Origin: Myxococcota bacterium
GTDB taxonomy: Bacteria; Myxococcota; XYA12-FULL-58-9; JALHOP01
Length of the DNA stretch: 64,000 nucleotides
Assembly: GCA_022842935.1 (NCBI GenBank)
Contig: JALHOP010000009.1
Coordinates: 124,001 to 188,000 of the forward strand
Reading direction: 5' to 3'
The position numbers were made by a program, and so were the translations under genes. Shown in pieces: positions 44,033-52,927 of this stretch. How positions within the stretch are numbered: position 1 is the stretch's first letter; each line of letters opens with the position of its first letter. Below the pieces are notes generated by a model that made no database searches, had not been told where the DNA came from, and was given only the letters and a program-made list of their open reading frames with translations.

Positions 44033-45069
44033 CGGGTTTGGGTCACCTTCGCGAGGTGCGGAGGGTTGTCCGGATCATATCCCTTGAGGACCGCTAAAGC
44101 ATTCACCATCCGGTAGAAGCTTTGGACCATAGCCATTGGAACCACTGCGGGGTGCAACCCCTGCTTCAACGGAAGCCGGATGGCGCCGATGCCGGCCTCG
44201 CCCGCGATTGCGACGCGAGCCCCACGCTCGACGAACTTCGCGATCAAAGCCTCGGCGCCGAGACGGGCTTCGTCGTTGGGCGGCAAAACCAGGAGAGGGA
44301 AACCCTCCTTGATGAGCGCCATCGGGCCGTGGGCGACTTCAGCCAAACTGAACGATTCTCCGTGAAGGCCACATGTCTCTTTGAGCTTCAGGGCTGCTTC
44401 CTGAGCTACTGCGTAGGTCAGACCGCGCCCGAGCACGTACATGCTGTGCGCGCTCGCAAACAGCGGCAAAGCAGGCGACCAGTCGGCGTTCCAAGCGTCG
44501 AGGAGCGCTTCGTCGAGACCGGTGAGTGCGGCGGCCAGCTCGTGGTCGTCAGCCCATTCCGAGACAAGGTGTGCAATAGCACACAGCGTTCCGATATAGC
44601 TCTTCGTGGCGGCGACGCTCGTTTCTGGTCCGGCATGGACCGGAAGTACGATGTCGGCGAGCTCAGCAAGCGGGCTGTCGATATTGTTGGTGACGGCGAT
44701 GACCAAGGCGCCTGCTGCCTTGACCGCTGTCGCGGACATTAGCAGATCGGGGCTGCGGCCCGACTGCGATATGACAATGAATGGGGCGCCGCGCACCTCG
44801 AGTGGCGGATCTCCGTAGACCGAGATGATCGAAGGCGCCTGCGACACCGTCGGAATACGCAAGCGTGTTTCGAAGAGATACTTCGCGAAGGTGGCAGCGT
44901 GATCGGAGCTGCCACGGGCACAGGTGAAGATGATGGCGGGCTTACTGCCCTTGAGTCGCTTTGCGGTCTCGCGCATCAACGAGGCGTTCGCGGCGAGTTG
45001 AGCACGCACCACCGAAGCACCCTCGCTCGCCTCGACGAACATGCGGGTCGTTTCGGGTTGTATGTTCAT
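44029..45069 (-). CDS. SIS-domain glucosamine-6-phosphate isomerase/deaminase (GlmS C-terminal-like)
   Basis: A 346-residue protein with two SIS (sugar isomerase) domains, like the C-terminal half of GlmS but without the glutamine amidotransferase part. Visible motifs: ARGSSDHAA, SQSGRSPD (sugar-phosphate loop) and, in the second domain, LGRGLTYAVAQEAALKLKET. This type (NagB-II, AgaS) deaminates GlcN-6-phosphate to fructose-6-phosphate and ammonia. It overlaps both neighbours as ATGA. Position after NagA in the pathway fits NagB-II. Confidence 0.88.
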   Translation of the reverse strand: MNIQPETTRMFVEASEGASVVRAQLAANASLMRETAKRLKGSKPAIIFTCARGSSDHAATFAKYLFETRLRIPTVSQAPSIISVYGDPPLEVRGAPFIVISQSGRSPDLLMSATAVKAAGALVIAVTNNIDSPLAELADIVLPVHAGPETSVAATKSYIGTLCAIAHLVSEWADDHELAAALTGLDEALLDAWNADWSPALPLFASAHSMYVLGRGLTYAVAQEAALKLKETCGLHGESFSLAEVAHGPMALIKEGFPLLVLPPNDEARLGAEALIAKFVERGARVAIAGEAGIGAIRLPLKQGLHPAVVPMAMVQSFYRMVNALAVLKGYDPDNPPHLAKVTQTR

Positions 45070-45950
45070 CGCAGGCTCTCGATTGCTCGTCGTAGGTCGT
45101 CGCCGTTCTCCCCGAGAGCCTTGCCCGCGTTGGCTACATCGACACCCATGGCAATGAGAACGGCCTTCTTGATGTTACCGCGCGCTACCTTCAGCGCATC
45201 GGAGGCAACAGCGGGTTCGCAGCTCGTGAGGGTCGTCACCATGTCGCGCGCCCGAGCCTCGAGCTTCGCGTTCGAGATGATCATGTCGACCATGAGGCCG
45301 CGGTACACCCTCCCCATGCGCAGCATCGTACCCGTCGACAGCAGGTTCAGGACCGCCTTCTGGGCCGTACCAGCCTTCATGCGCGTCGAGCCGGCGATGA
45401 CCTCGCTACCGGTGACCACGACGATGGGGTGCTCGGCTGCGGCGGCGAGCGGCGTATCGCGGTTGTTGGCGACGCCAATGGTGAGCGCGCCGAACCCCCG
45501 CGCCTGGCTGATAGCGCCGACCGTGAACGGGGTGCGACCGCTCGCCGCGACGCCGATGACCACATCATCGGCATTGAGAGACAACGCATTGATGGCCCGG
45601 CGTGCCGCCTCGCCATCGTCCTCGGCGCCCTCTACGCTCTTCATCAGCGCCGACATGCCGCCAGCGATGATGTAGGCGGTGCGCTCGTCGGGCCACCCGA
45701 AGGTGGGTCCAAGCTCGACCCCGTCCTGAACCGCAAGACGGCCTGAGGTGCCGGCGCCGCAATAAACCAGGCGCCCGCCGCGCATAAGCCGTTGCGCTGA
45801 GGCTTCGCACGCCGCTGCAATACGAGGCACCTCGTGCTTGATGGCCGCGATAGAAGACTCTTGTCCCTCGAGCATCGCTTCGACTGCTTTGACGGTCGGC
45901 CACACGTCGATGTCGACGTAACGCGGGTCGACGGTCTCAGTGCTAGACAT
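45066..45950 (-). CDS. murQ: N-acetylmuramic acid 6-phosphate etherase
   Basis: A 294-residue SIS-fold lyase that splits MurNAc-6-phosphate into GlcNAc-6-phosphate and D-lactate. Signature blocks: GAGTSGRLAVQDGVELGPTF, IIAGG, and GSTRMKAGTAQK. The length is normal for the family (about 290-300). It is the key enzyme for reuse of peptidoglycan muramic acid. Its start overlaps the symporter stop by eight bases and its stop overlaps the SIS-domain gene start. Confidence 0.95.
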   Translation of the reverse strand: MSSTETVDPRYVDIDVWPTVKAVEAMLEGQESSIAAIKHEVPRIAAACEASAQRLMRGGRLVYCGAGTSGRLAVQDGVELGPTFGWPDERTAYIIAGGMSALMKSVEGAEDDGEAARRAINALSLNADDVVIGVAASGRTPFTVGAISQARGFGALTIGVANNRDTPLAAAAEHPIVVVTGSEVIAGSTRMKAGTAQKAVLNLLSTGTMLRMGRVYRGLMVDMIISNAKLEARARDMVTTLTSCEPAVASDALKVARGNIKKAVLIAMGVDVANAGKALGENGDDLRRAIESLR

Positions 45951-47481
45951 TCGACTTCTCGATCATGGGCTTCTCAACCACGCAGATGAGGAACGCGACA
46001 AGTGTGCCGATACAAAGCTGCCAAGGGAAGGCGAGGCGGGCGAGCGCTTCTGGCAGGCCCAAGCTGGTTGCGACGTACTTCTGCAAGACGAGAATGGTAA
46101 CGAAGCCACCGCCAAGCGCGAGGACGACCGAGCGATCCGTGCCTCGCCTCGTGAAAACGGCCGCGAAGTAGACACCGAGTAGGCCAGCGTAAGCGAAGGC
46201 CATGACGCCGAGCACGAGCTCGAGGATGGGTACCTCGGCGTAGCGCTGCCAGTAGTAGGACAAGACCGCCACCACGAACATGGCAAAGCCCATCAAGCCC
46301 ATGCCGAGGCGCCCGGCCGTAACGAAGTGTTTCTCCTCACGGTGTTCGCCACGGCGGATACGCCACGGGCGGTAGAAGTCCTCGACCAGCACCGATGACA
46401 TGGCGTTCATCGCCGAGTTCGTCGTTGCGACCGCGGCTGCGATGACCCCGGTGGTTGCAAGACCGCGGAGTCCAGGCGGGACGCGCGTAAGGATGAAGTG
46501 CATGAAGACGCTCACTTGCTGTCCCTGAAACGTGCTCGCGACGTTTGGTCCGTCATAGAAGACAAAGAGTAGAGACCCAATGGCCATGAACACTGCGACG
46601 ATCGGGATAACCATGAGTTGCGACATGATGAGGCCACGGGCGCCGCTCGCCGCATCTTTGCAGGCGAGCAGCCGCTGGGTGGTGTCCTGATCGAGACCGG
46701 TATTGCCAACGCACAACAGAAATACGCCAGTGAAGATGGCGGGCACCGTGAATGGCTGGGAGAGGTCGAACGAGAAGTCCAGTAGACGAAGTTTGCTCGG
46801 CCCGCCCCCAGGCGGCTCGCGGAGCGTGGCAATGATCTCGCCCGCTGAAGCGGGGATGAGCAACCAGAGGAAGACGAGAATGGTCACCGCGGCGCCAACG
46901 TAGATGACGAACTGCACCAGGTCGTTCCATACGATCGACTTCAGGCCGCCAACGAACGTGAAGACGAAGCTCAAGACCACCAGCACGAGCGCCGCTACCA
47001 CGATCTCCATACCGCCGACCGCGCCGAACATGATCATCGAGACCGCGATTGCGCCGAGGTACACCCGCGTTCCGCCAGCCAGGACCCGCCCCACGAGGAA
47101 CATGCCGCCTGCGGCTCGCATCGCCGTCGTACCAATCCGGCGTGCGAGAAGCTCGTACACGGTCGTGACTCCCAGCGCGTAATAGCGTGGAATGAGCACC
47201 CGGGCCGTGAAGAGGGCGGCCAGCATCGCGCCGATGTTGCTCGACAAGTAGGTGAAGTCGCCGCGGTATCCATAGTCCGGCCCGCCGAGAAAGGTCGCGG
47301 CCGACATGGTCGCCGACAGCACCGAGACCGCCGCGAGCCATGGGGGAAGCTCTCCGCCGGCCAGGAAGTAATCTTTTGCGTCGGAGGTGCTGCGCGGCAT
47401 GAAATAGACGCCCGCGGCCACCATGACCCCAAAGTAGAGGCCGACGACGCACCAATCGAGGATTTCGAAGCCGGGGGTCAT
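45943..47481 (-). CDS. sodium:solute symporter, probable amino-sugar importer
   Basis: A 512-residue SSS-family symporter with about 13 hydrophobic segments. Near the start it has YFLAGGELPPWLAAVSVLSATMSAATFLGGP, with the sodium-site serine/threonine pattern of the family, and later GLDQDTTQRLLACKDA and TTGVIAAAVATTNSAMNAMSS. First gene of the operon, coupled to murQ, so the likely cargo is MurNAc or a related amino sugar. A sialate-type or disaccharide cargo is the alternative. The frame is open for 349 codons upstream, but that stretch is antisense to the FKBP gene; ATG 47481 is the true start. Confidence 0.88.
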   Translation of the reverse strand: MTPGFEILDWCVVGLYFGVMVAAGVYFMPRSTSDAKDYFLAGGELPPWLAAVSVLSATMSAATFLGGPDYGYRGDFTYLSSNIGAMLAALFTARVLIPRYYALGVTTVYELLARRIGTTAMRAAGGMFLVGRVLAGGTRVYLGAIAVSMIMFGAVGGMEIVVAALVLVVLSFVFTFVGGLKSIVWNDLVQFVIYVGAAVTILVFLWLLIPASAGEIIATLREPPGGGPSKLRLLDFSFDLSQPFTVPAIFTGVFLLCVGNTGLDQDTTQRLLACKDAASGARGLIMSQLMVIPIVAVFMAIGSLLFVFYDGPNVASTFQGQQVSVFMHFILTRVPPGLRGLATTGVIAAAVATTNSAMNAMSSVLVEDFYRPWRIRRGEHREEKHFVTAGRLGMGLMGFAMFVVAVLSYYWQRYAEVPILELVLGVMAFAYAGLLGVYFAAVFTRRGTDRSVVLALGGGFVTILVLQKYVATSLGLPEALARLAFPWQLCIGTLVAFLICVVEKPMIEKSNV

Positions 47482-47517
47482 GCTCTCTGGACCCTGATAG
47501 GCTAGATTCCGCCGCCG

Positions 47518-48402
47518 ATGAAACGCACGCTGACGATTTTCGTGGCTGCCCTCGTGGTCGCCTGTAGCGCCGATGAAAAGCCCAAGCCCTTGGCTGGTGA
47601 CAAGCCCAAGGTGATCGAAGAGGTACCCGCTAGAGCGGACTATGCCGAGCCGTCGGACCGCGCCTCTCTGGCGACGCCGCCGCCTGATGCCGAGCGTACC
47701 CCCTCGGGGCTCGCCTCTTTGGTGCTGCACCCCGGGAGCGGAAAGAACCATCCCAGGAAGCATTCGGTGGTGCGTGTCCACTACGTGGGCTGGACCAGCG
47801 ACGGCCAAGTCTTCGATAGCTCGCGGGCCCGCGGCGAGCCGGCCGAGTTCGGACTCGATAAGGTCATCGCTGGCTGGACCGAAGGCGTACCGCTCATGGT
47901 CGTGGGCGAAGAGCGCCGTTTCTGGATCCCGGCCGAGCTCGCCTACGGTAACGGGGGGCGGCAGGGGACGCCGCAGGGCGCGCTCACATTCGATGTGGAG
48001 CTGCTCGCCATCGTCTCGACGCCCATGGTGCCCGACGTACCACCGGACGTGGCGGCGGCACCGTCCGACGCCAAACGCACGAGCTCGGGGCTCGCCTACA
48101 AGACGCTCACCCCTGGCGACGGAGACCGTCCCGACAAGGACGACATGATCAGTATCGAGTTCACCGGCTGGACCCCCGACGGTCGCATGTTCGACTCCAC
48201 GTTTACCAATGACCACGGGCCGACCACGTTTCACCTCGGACGCGGCATCCCGGGCTGGGTCGAAGGGATCCAGCTCATGCGGGTCGGCGAGACCACGCGC
48301 TTCTGGATCCCGCAGAAGCTGTTCTTCGGAGACAAGCCCCCGGAAGGCCAGCCGAAGGGTGATGTCGTTTTCGACATTCACCTGGTCGAGATAGTCGACT
48401 AG
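47518..48402 (+). CDS. lipoprotein with two FKBP-type peptidyl-prolyl isomerase domains
   Basis: A 294-residue predicted lipoprotein (lipobox LVVAC, Cys16). Two FKBP domains stand in tandem. The first (about 75-165) contains VVRVHYVGWTSDGQVFDSS and RRFWIPAELAYG. The second (about 195-294) contains ISIEFTGWTPDGRMFDST and TTRFWIPQKLFFGDKP. Each would catalyse proline isomerisation in periplasmic or outer-membrane protein folding. In the second domain the usual AYG triplet is FFG, which may weaken activity. It is divergent from the symporter across 36 bases. Confidence 0.9.
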   Translation: MKRTLTIFVAALVVACSADEKPKPLAGDKPKVIEEVPARADYAEPSDRASLATPPPDAERTPSGLASLVLHPGSGKNHPRKHSVVRVHYVGWTSDGQVFDSSRARGEPAEFGLDKVIAGWTEGVPLMVVGEERRFWIPAELAYGNGGRQGTPQGALTFDVELLAIVSTPMVPDVPPDVAAAPSDAKRTSSGLAYKTLTPGDGDRPDKDDMISIEFTGWTPDGRMFDSTFTNDHGPTTFHLGRGIPGWVEGIQLMRVGETTRFWIPQKLFFGDKPPEGQPKGDVVFDIHLVEIVD

Positions 48403-48424
48403 CAGTGACGGCGGGTGCGCTACC

Positions 48425-48853
48425 ATGGTGACGATGCAGCGCGTCGTCTTCGTGGCTCTGGTCGCTCTCTGCGCGTGTGGCGACGAGGCCGCGGGAGTGC
48501 TGCTGGTCGAACCGGACTGCACCGGCAAGCTTGGCGGCCCGGCTCGCCTCGACCGGTGTGGAGTTTGCGACAGTGACCCGGAGAACGACTGCGAGCAAGA
48601 CTGCTTGGGGGCATGGGGTGGGCCGGCGCGCCGCGATCAGTGCAGTGTTTGCAATGCAAATCCCGATGACGATTGTGCGCTTGACTGCCTTGGGGAGTGG
48701 GGCGGACCAGCCATCCTCGATGCTTGCGGCTTCTGCGATGCCGATCCGGTGAATGACTGCATCGAGGACTGCGGCGGCGTCTTTGGCGGCGATGCGACAA
48801 CCGATGCGTGCGGAACCTGCGATTCCAACCCAGACAACGACTGCCTGCCGTAG
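48425..48853 (+). CDS. Cys-rich tandem-repeat lipoprotein
   Basis: A 142-residue predicted lipoprotein (lipobox ALCAC, Cys18). After a short linker it is built of four repeats of about 30 residues: D-C-x-G-x-x-G-G-P/D-A-x-x-D-x-C-G/S-x-C-(D/N)-x-(D/N)-P-x-N/D-D-C. The same repeat type is found in cell-surface and extracellular proteins of many bacteria and eukaryotes. With Asp/Asn spacing like a calcium loop and four to five Cys per repeat, it is probably a disulfide-stabilised, metal-binding surface rod. It begins 23 bases after the FKBP gene. Confidence 0.8.
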   Translation: MVTMQRVVFVALVALCACGDEAAGVLLVEPDCTGKLGGPARLDRCGVCDSDPENDCEQDCLGAWGGPARRDQCSVCNANPDDDCALDCLGEWGGPAILDACGFCDADPVNDCIEDCGGVFGGDATTDACGTCDSNPDNDCLP

Positions 48854-48913
48854 GCACTTCTGTTCTCTACCCAGTCGCGCTTCGCCAAGCTTCTGGGTAT
48901 AGTGCCTCCGCTC

Positions 48914-49495
48914 ATGAGCCGTCTTCGCATCTCGTCGCTCGCTCTCTTGGCGTTCACCTCGGCCGCCTGCGCGTCGGTGCGCTTTCGCGAGCGTCCCGAA
49001 TGGGTCAATCACGACCCGCTCCCCATTCAGCCTGCTCCCGACTCGTGCCGTGGGGCCATGGTCAATCTCGGCACCGTCAGCCTCGAGGCGCCGCTTGACG
49101 GCAGTCGTCACACAGACGACGCGCGCCGCGCTCTCGAAGTAGCCCTAAACGACGCCGGCTATGCACTCACCAACCAGGCCGAACAAGCCGTGCAAATGCG
49201 GGTGGTCTACACCGCGAAGTATAAAGACTTCGCCAAGGACAACTGGGCTGACGCGTGCTGCCTGCAGATTTGGTCGATCTGTGCCACGGCGCACCTTGCG
49301 CGGCTCCAAGAGACGCTCGAAGACCTCACCGTTTGCGACGACAACATTGACGTTCGCGACGTCGCGGATCTCGGCATGGAGCGTATTGCCGCCATGCTCG
49401 TGGCGTCGCTCAATCAAGACGAGACCGCCCGCTCGATTCTGAAGAACGAGCCGCTACCGCTACCGGCCGGCGAAGCGCCAGACAGCGAAGAGTGA
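48914..49495 (+). CDS. lipoprotein of unknown function
   Basis: A 193-residue predicted lipoprotein (lipobox TSAAC near residue 19, then Ala-Ser). Residues 35-110 contain beta strands: GTVSLEAPLDG and VQMRVVYTAKYKD, following the helical ARRALEVALNDAGY. The combination resembles DUF4136- or LptE/RlpB-like small lipoproteins, where a helix lies over a four-stranded sheet, but the match is weak. Two Cys-containing segments (ACCLQIWSIC) could form disulfides. ATG 48914 gives the signal; a GTG four codons upstream is possible. Confidence 0.65.
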   Translation: MSRLRISSLALLAFTSAACASVRFRERPEWVNHDPLPIQPAPDSCRGAMVNLGTVSLEAPLDGSRHTDDARRALEVALNDAGYALTNQAEQAVQMRVVYTAKYKDFAKDNWADACCLQIWSICATAHLARLQETLEDLTVCDDNIDVRDVADLGMERIAAMLVASLNQDETARSILKNEPLPLPAGEAPDSEE

Positions 49496-49543
49496 CCATC
49501 GGCGAGACCGAGGTCGGGCGGGCATCTGCAAGGGCATGCGGCG

Positions 49544-50602
49544 TCAGCCGCCGATGGCTGCCGTCGCTCCCGCACTTAGCGGCAACGTGAAGTCGATGAG
49601 CAGGCCGCGGTGGTCGGTCGGATAGGGATGAACCACGATGTCGGAGGTCGCGGCGCTCTCTCCGATGATGCGCGCTCGGGTCGGTGTCAGTGAGCCGCGA
49701 TAGTAGACAAAGTCGATACGGTCGTGATGGTCTTTGGGGTCGTCCGGGGCGGTCTTCGGCGTCCAGGTGAAGCCTGGTTTCGCAATCGCGTCAGGAAAAA
49801 GTGTTCGATAGGCATCGTTGAAGCCGGCGCGTGCGAAGGCGGTGCTCTCGGGCCAACGGACGCGCAGTGGATGGCGTCGCATGCGAGCAGCTGCTTCGGT
49901 CCAGTCGAGGTGGGATGGTTGGTTGAAGTCGCCGACCGCGATAGTGGGCAGCCGAGCGCCGCGGTTCGACAGCTCGGTGACAGCGTCGTCGACGTCGCCG
50001 CCACGCGTCGCGATGGCCGCCGCGATGGCCTCGGCTTCCGTGTTCAGAAACGGGGCGTCGGCATAGGGGATGCGCAGCAGCTGGAAGGGCTGATAGGGCG
50101 CGTGCGCGAGGTGCAGGTTCATGAACAGCACCTCGCCGCTCGGGTGCCGCACGATGACACCCCGCCGACCGGGTGGCGGAGGCTCGATGCGGTGGGGGCT
50201 CAGAACCGGGGTTCCGCCACCTGTCTGGACGACGTTGTAACCGAGCTCGCGGGCGATCCGGTTCGCCGTGTCCGCCGAACATTCCTGGAGTCCGACGAGG
50301 TCGGCGCCCGAGTTTCGGATGATGCCGATGATGCCTGGGAGACGGCCGCTGTCGCCGTTGAGTTGGATATTGAGGCTGAGTACGCGCAGATCGCCGCGTT
50401 CGCTTGGCGAAGACCGCCGCGGTGGTGTCAGGGCACGAAGGGTGGGGGGCGGGGACGAAGCGCCGTCGAAGAGGCGACGCGGTCGCTCGGGGGCCAAGCC
50501 CGATCGCGACACGTCTGTGGCGCTCACGCTCGGGAGCTCGGCCTGCTCGGACCTCGCGAGCTCGGCTGCACGCGGCGGCGCAATAGACACAGCTGAGCTC
50601 AT
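49544..50602 (-). CDS. endonuclease/exonuclease/phosphatase-fold protein with disordered leader
   Basis: 352 residues. From about residue 73 it is an EEP-fold phosphodiesterase: LSLNIQ, LQECSAD with catalytic Glu, NLHLAH, AVGDFNQP (Asp and Asn), DRIDFVYY and PTDHRGLL. Such enzymes cut DNA, RNA, inositol phosphates or sphingomyelin. The leader (1-70) is Pro/Ser/Arg-rich, disordered and has no hydrophobic signal. It starts 14 bases after the stop of the lytic-transglycosylase-like gene, so the two are probably an operon. The leader recalls those of type III-type secretion substrates. Confidence 0.85.
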   Translation of the reverse strand: MSSAVSIAPPRAAELARSEQAELPSVSATDVSRSGLAPERPRRLFDGASSPPPTLRALTPPRRSSPSERGDLRVLSLNIQLNGDSGRLPGIIGIIRNSGADLVGLQECSADTANRIARELGYNVVQTGGGTPVLSPHRIEPPPPGRRGVIVRHPSGEVLFMNLHLAHAPYQPFQLLRIPYADAPFLNTEAEAIAAAIATRGGDVDDAVTELSNRGARLPTIAVGDFNQPSHLDWTEAAARMRRHPLRVRWPESTAFARAGFNDAYRTLFPDAIAKPGFTWTPKTAPDDPKDHHDRIDFVYYRGSLTPTRARIIGESAATSDIVVHPYPTDHRGLLIDFTLPLSAGATAAIGG

Positions 50603-50616
50603 CGTTGCGACCCGCC

Positions 50617-51867
50617 TTACTCGAGCGCGTCAAAATGACGGGCAAGCTCCTGGTAGCCGCTCGATCGCGTCGCCGCGCCGCCCATGATGTCGCGCATGAT
50701 TTGGCGAAGACCACCGGCGGTGCGACCGCGCGCCGCGACGGGGTTTGCCTCGTAGCCGTCGCGCTCGAAGAAGTTGACGGTAAGCCGTTCCGCGAGCGCG
50801 GGATGCGCGATCTGGAAGCCCGGGAATATGCCCGCGAGGTTCATGCTCTCCAGGACATCACCGGGAATCGGCTCTTCCGGCATGCCATTCGCGCGAGCCT
50901 GGTCGCGATACGACTGCGCAGTGTCGGCGAGCTTGACGGTCTGCAGGTGCGGACCGATGTCGATATCGAGGTTGGCTGCATGACAGGCGCGTCCCAGGTC
51001 CGTTCGCGCGATACGCTGCGCTTCCGCCCACTCTGGAGGCCGGCCGTGGATGGCGAGCACCTCGCGTTGCAGCCGGCGCACCAGCGCGGCTTTCTCGGGC
51101 CGGCCCTCGGCTTCGAGGCGGCTTGCGATCAATGCTCCGTGCGTCGCGAAGACGGAGTTGGAGTTGGCGGCGAGCAGCTGCGCATAACCGAGCGCGGTCG
51201 AGATCTGTCGTCCGCGGCCAGTTACCGGGTCGAGCCCCGCTTGCATGTTGTGCGTCCCGCGGCCGCCCGTCTCGAAGGCATAGACCCCCATGATCTGCTC
51301 GCGCGTCAGACCAGCGCGTAGCGCCACTTCTGCATAGCGTCGCTTGAAGCGCGACTCGAAAGCGGCGCGCTGAGCATCCGTTGCATTGTCGCGGAGCAAA
51401 TCGTAGCGCACGTCGAGACGATCAGCGGCGGCGATGAAGTCACGCACCACCGCGATAGTGGACGGTTCGCGCGGCTGCGCCGGCAGACCGAAGTCCGTGG
51501 GGTTGGGTTTGGTTGGCCCGCCATAGACCGGGGGCGGCTCGTTCATGAAGTCGGAATCAGTCAGGCTCGCGACGGAGCGTCCCCTACGTCCAGCCGCGAG
51601 CTCGACGACGCGGGCCCAGTAAGGCCGGGCCTTTTCAGCCTCGAAGCGCGCGTAGGCTGCTTCGTAGACCGAAAGTGCCTGGCGGTAGCGCGCCTCGTTG
51701 TTCGCTAGCGTCACTGCTTGGCGAATGTCGACCTCGAGGCTCGGGCGAACGGACTGCATGAGGTCCGGCTCGAAGGCTTGAGCTAAACGGACCCCGGGTG
51801 AAGAAACGGGTTCGGACGCCGGAGCAGAGCCCCTGCCCGAACCGATGCGCGTGGTTGGTTCGAGCAT
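50617..51867 (-). CDS. lytic-transglycosylase-like protein without a signal peptide
   Basis: 416 residues. The first 45 are Ser/Pro/Arg-rich and disordered, with no Sec signal. The middle region contains a lysozyme-like/SLT-type core: IMGVYAFETGGRGTHN with candidate catalytic Glu199, then ISTALGYAQLLAANSNSVF, corresponding to the A-x-G-(L/Y)-x-Q motif of transglycosylases. If correct, it cleaves peptidoglycan glycan strands. Enzymes of this kind normally carry a Sec signal, so its export route must be different. It is co-directional with the following EEP-fold gene, 14 bases apart. Confidence 0.72.
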   Translation of the reverse strand: MLEPTTRIGSGRGSAPASEPVSSPGVRLAQAFEPDLMQSVRPSLEVDIRQAVTLANNEARYRQALSVYEAAYARFEAEKARPYWARVVELAAGRRGRSVASLTDSDFMNEPPPVYGGPTKPNPTDFGLPAQPREPSTIAVVRDFIAAADRLDVRYDLLRDNATDAQRAAFESRFKRRYAEVALRAGLTREQIMGVYAFETGGRGTHNMQAGLDPVTGRGRQISTALGYAQLLAANSNSVFATHGALIASRLEAEGRPEKAALVRRLQREVLAIHGRPPEWAEAQRIARTDLGRACHAANLDIDIGPHLQTVKLADTAQSYRDQARANGMPEEPIPGDVLESMNLAGIFPGFQIAHPALAERLTVNFFERDGYEANPVAARGRTAGGLRQIMRDIMGGAATRSSGYQELARHFDALE

Positions 51868-51960
51868 GGTGGTTGCTCGCGTGTATCGGCGGCTGCCGCC
51901 ATGGCGGCGCGTAATTTTTCGATGCCGTGGACATCGCCGGGCGGCGTGGCAAGCGATGGC

Positions 51961-52839
51961 TCACGTCGCCGGCATGAGCTGTGCCTTGATGGACTTTGCG
52001 AGCATTCGGCTCGCGGCCGAGCGCTGCGCGTCGGTTCGATACACCAAGCAGTGACGGTCGAGGACCGTCGGCAAGCCACGCGAGAGCATCTTCAAGCCGC
52101 CACTGCGCTGCGCCACACGCCGCGGCAGTAGGCCGACGCCTGTGCCGGCCGCGGTGAGCTGTGCGATGACCTCGAGGTTCGTGCTGCGGACGGTCCTCCG
52201 AAACGAAACCTTGCGCTTGGCGAGTGCTCGCATGACCTGCTGGCTCTGCGAGAGGTCGGGGTCGCAGATGAGCACGCAGCGCTCGTCGTCGAGGTTCTGC
52301 AGGGTCGACGGGACGCGGGCACCCCAGAGCGTAAACTCGTCGTCGTAGAGGTGGGTGATCGTCAGGTCGGGGTGTGGTCGCGGATTCACTACCAGGCCGA
52401 AGTCGACCTGAAAGTTGATGACGAGCTCGGTGATCTCACGCGAGCTGTCGTGGACGAGGTGCACTTCGAGGCCTTGGAACGTTTGCAGGAGGCGCGGCAT
52501 GACAAGCGGTAGCGTGCCGAGAGCGACTGACGGATGTAGTCCCAGAGTGTAGCGGCCGGCGACCTCGGTCTCCTCGCGCTGGGTCAACGCGCGCAGCTCG
52601 TTCCACTCGTCGAGGAGCTGCCGCGACCGCGAGAGAAATCGACGCCCCGCGCGCGTGAGCTGCACGCCCGTCTTGCTGCGGACGAGGAGTCGTACCGCCA
52701 CCGCGTCTTCGAGACGCTTCATAGCAAGACTGAGGGTCGGCTGGCGGACACCTAGCTTGTCGGCCGCGCGCGACAGGTTCAGGGCTTCGGCGACTTCGAT
52801 GAAATAGCGGATGTCGTGGGGCGCGGGGAGAGAGAACAT
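51961..52839 (-). CDS. LysR-family transcriptional regulator
   Basis: A 292-residue LysR-type regulator: N-terminal winged helix-turn-helix (about 8-66, LNLSRAADKLGVRQPTLSLAMKRLEDAV), linker helix, then a periplasmic-binding-protein-like effector domain (about 95-288). It is divergent from the TerC-type gene across 88 bases and may control it; alternatively it controls the co-directional lytic-transglycosylase-like and EEP genes downstream (93 bases apart). The co-inducer is unknown. Confidence 0.93.
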   Translation of the reverse strand: MFSLPAPHDIRYFIEVAEALNLSRAADKLGVRQPTLSLAMKRLEDAVAVRLLVRSKTGVQLTRAGRRFLSRSRQLLDEWNELRALTQREETEVAGRYTLGLHPSVALGTLPLVMPRLLQTFQGLEVHLVHDSSREITELVINFQVDFGLVVNPRPHPDLTITHLYDDEFTLWGARVPSTLQNLDDERCVLICDPDLSQSQQVMRALAKRKVSFRRTVRSTNLEVIAQLTAAGTGVGLLPRRVAQRSGGLKMLSRGLPTVLDRHCLVYRTDAQRSAASRMLAKSIKAQLMPAT

Positions 52840-52846
52840 CTCCGCT

Positions 52847-52886
52847 CGGCGCTACCACCTGCCCCCGACAGGAATCGTAGGCGCCG
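52847..52886. promoter_or_regulatory. interrupted dyad between lysR and terC genes
   Basis: CGGCGCTAC (52847-52855) and GTAGGCGCCG (52877-52886) are inverted repeats save for one extra base, spaced by 21 bases. A second small dyad, CCTG...CAGG, lies between them. Dyads of this sort in a divergent promoter are often LysR-type binding sites, so this is a candidate operator for the adjacent LysR protein. Confidence 0.3.
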
Positions 52887-52927
52887 CCAGTTGTGGAGCG
52901 CCCCCCCAACGGCTATGACGCGCGCCC

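Noticed and set aside
47482-48528. 349-codon N-terminal extension of the sodium symporter
   Set aside because: It is antisense to the FKBP lipoprotein gene and not symporter-like; the membrane protein begins at 47481.
52840-52927. manganese riboswitch (yybP-ykoY) before the TerC-type gene
   Set aside because: The gap is only 88 bases and I see none of the conserved helices of that riboswitch.
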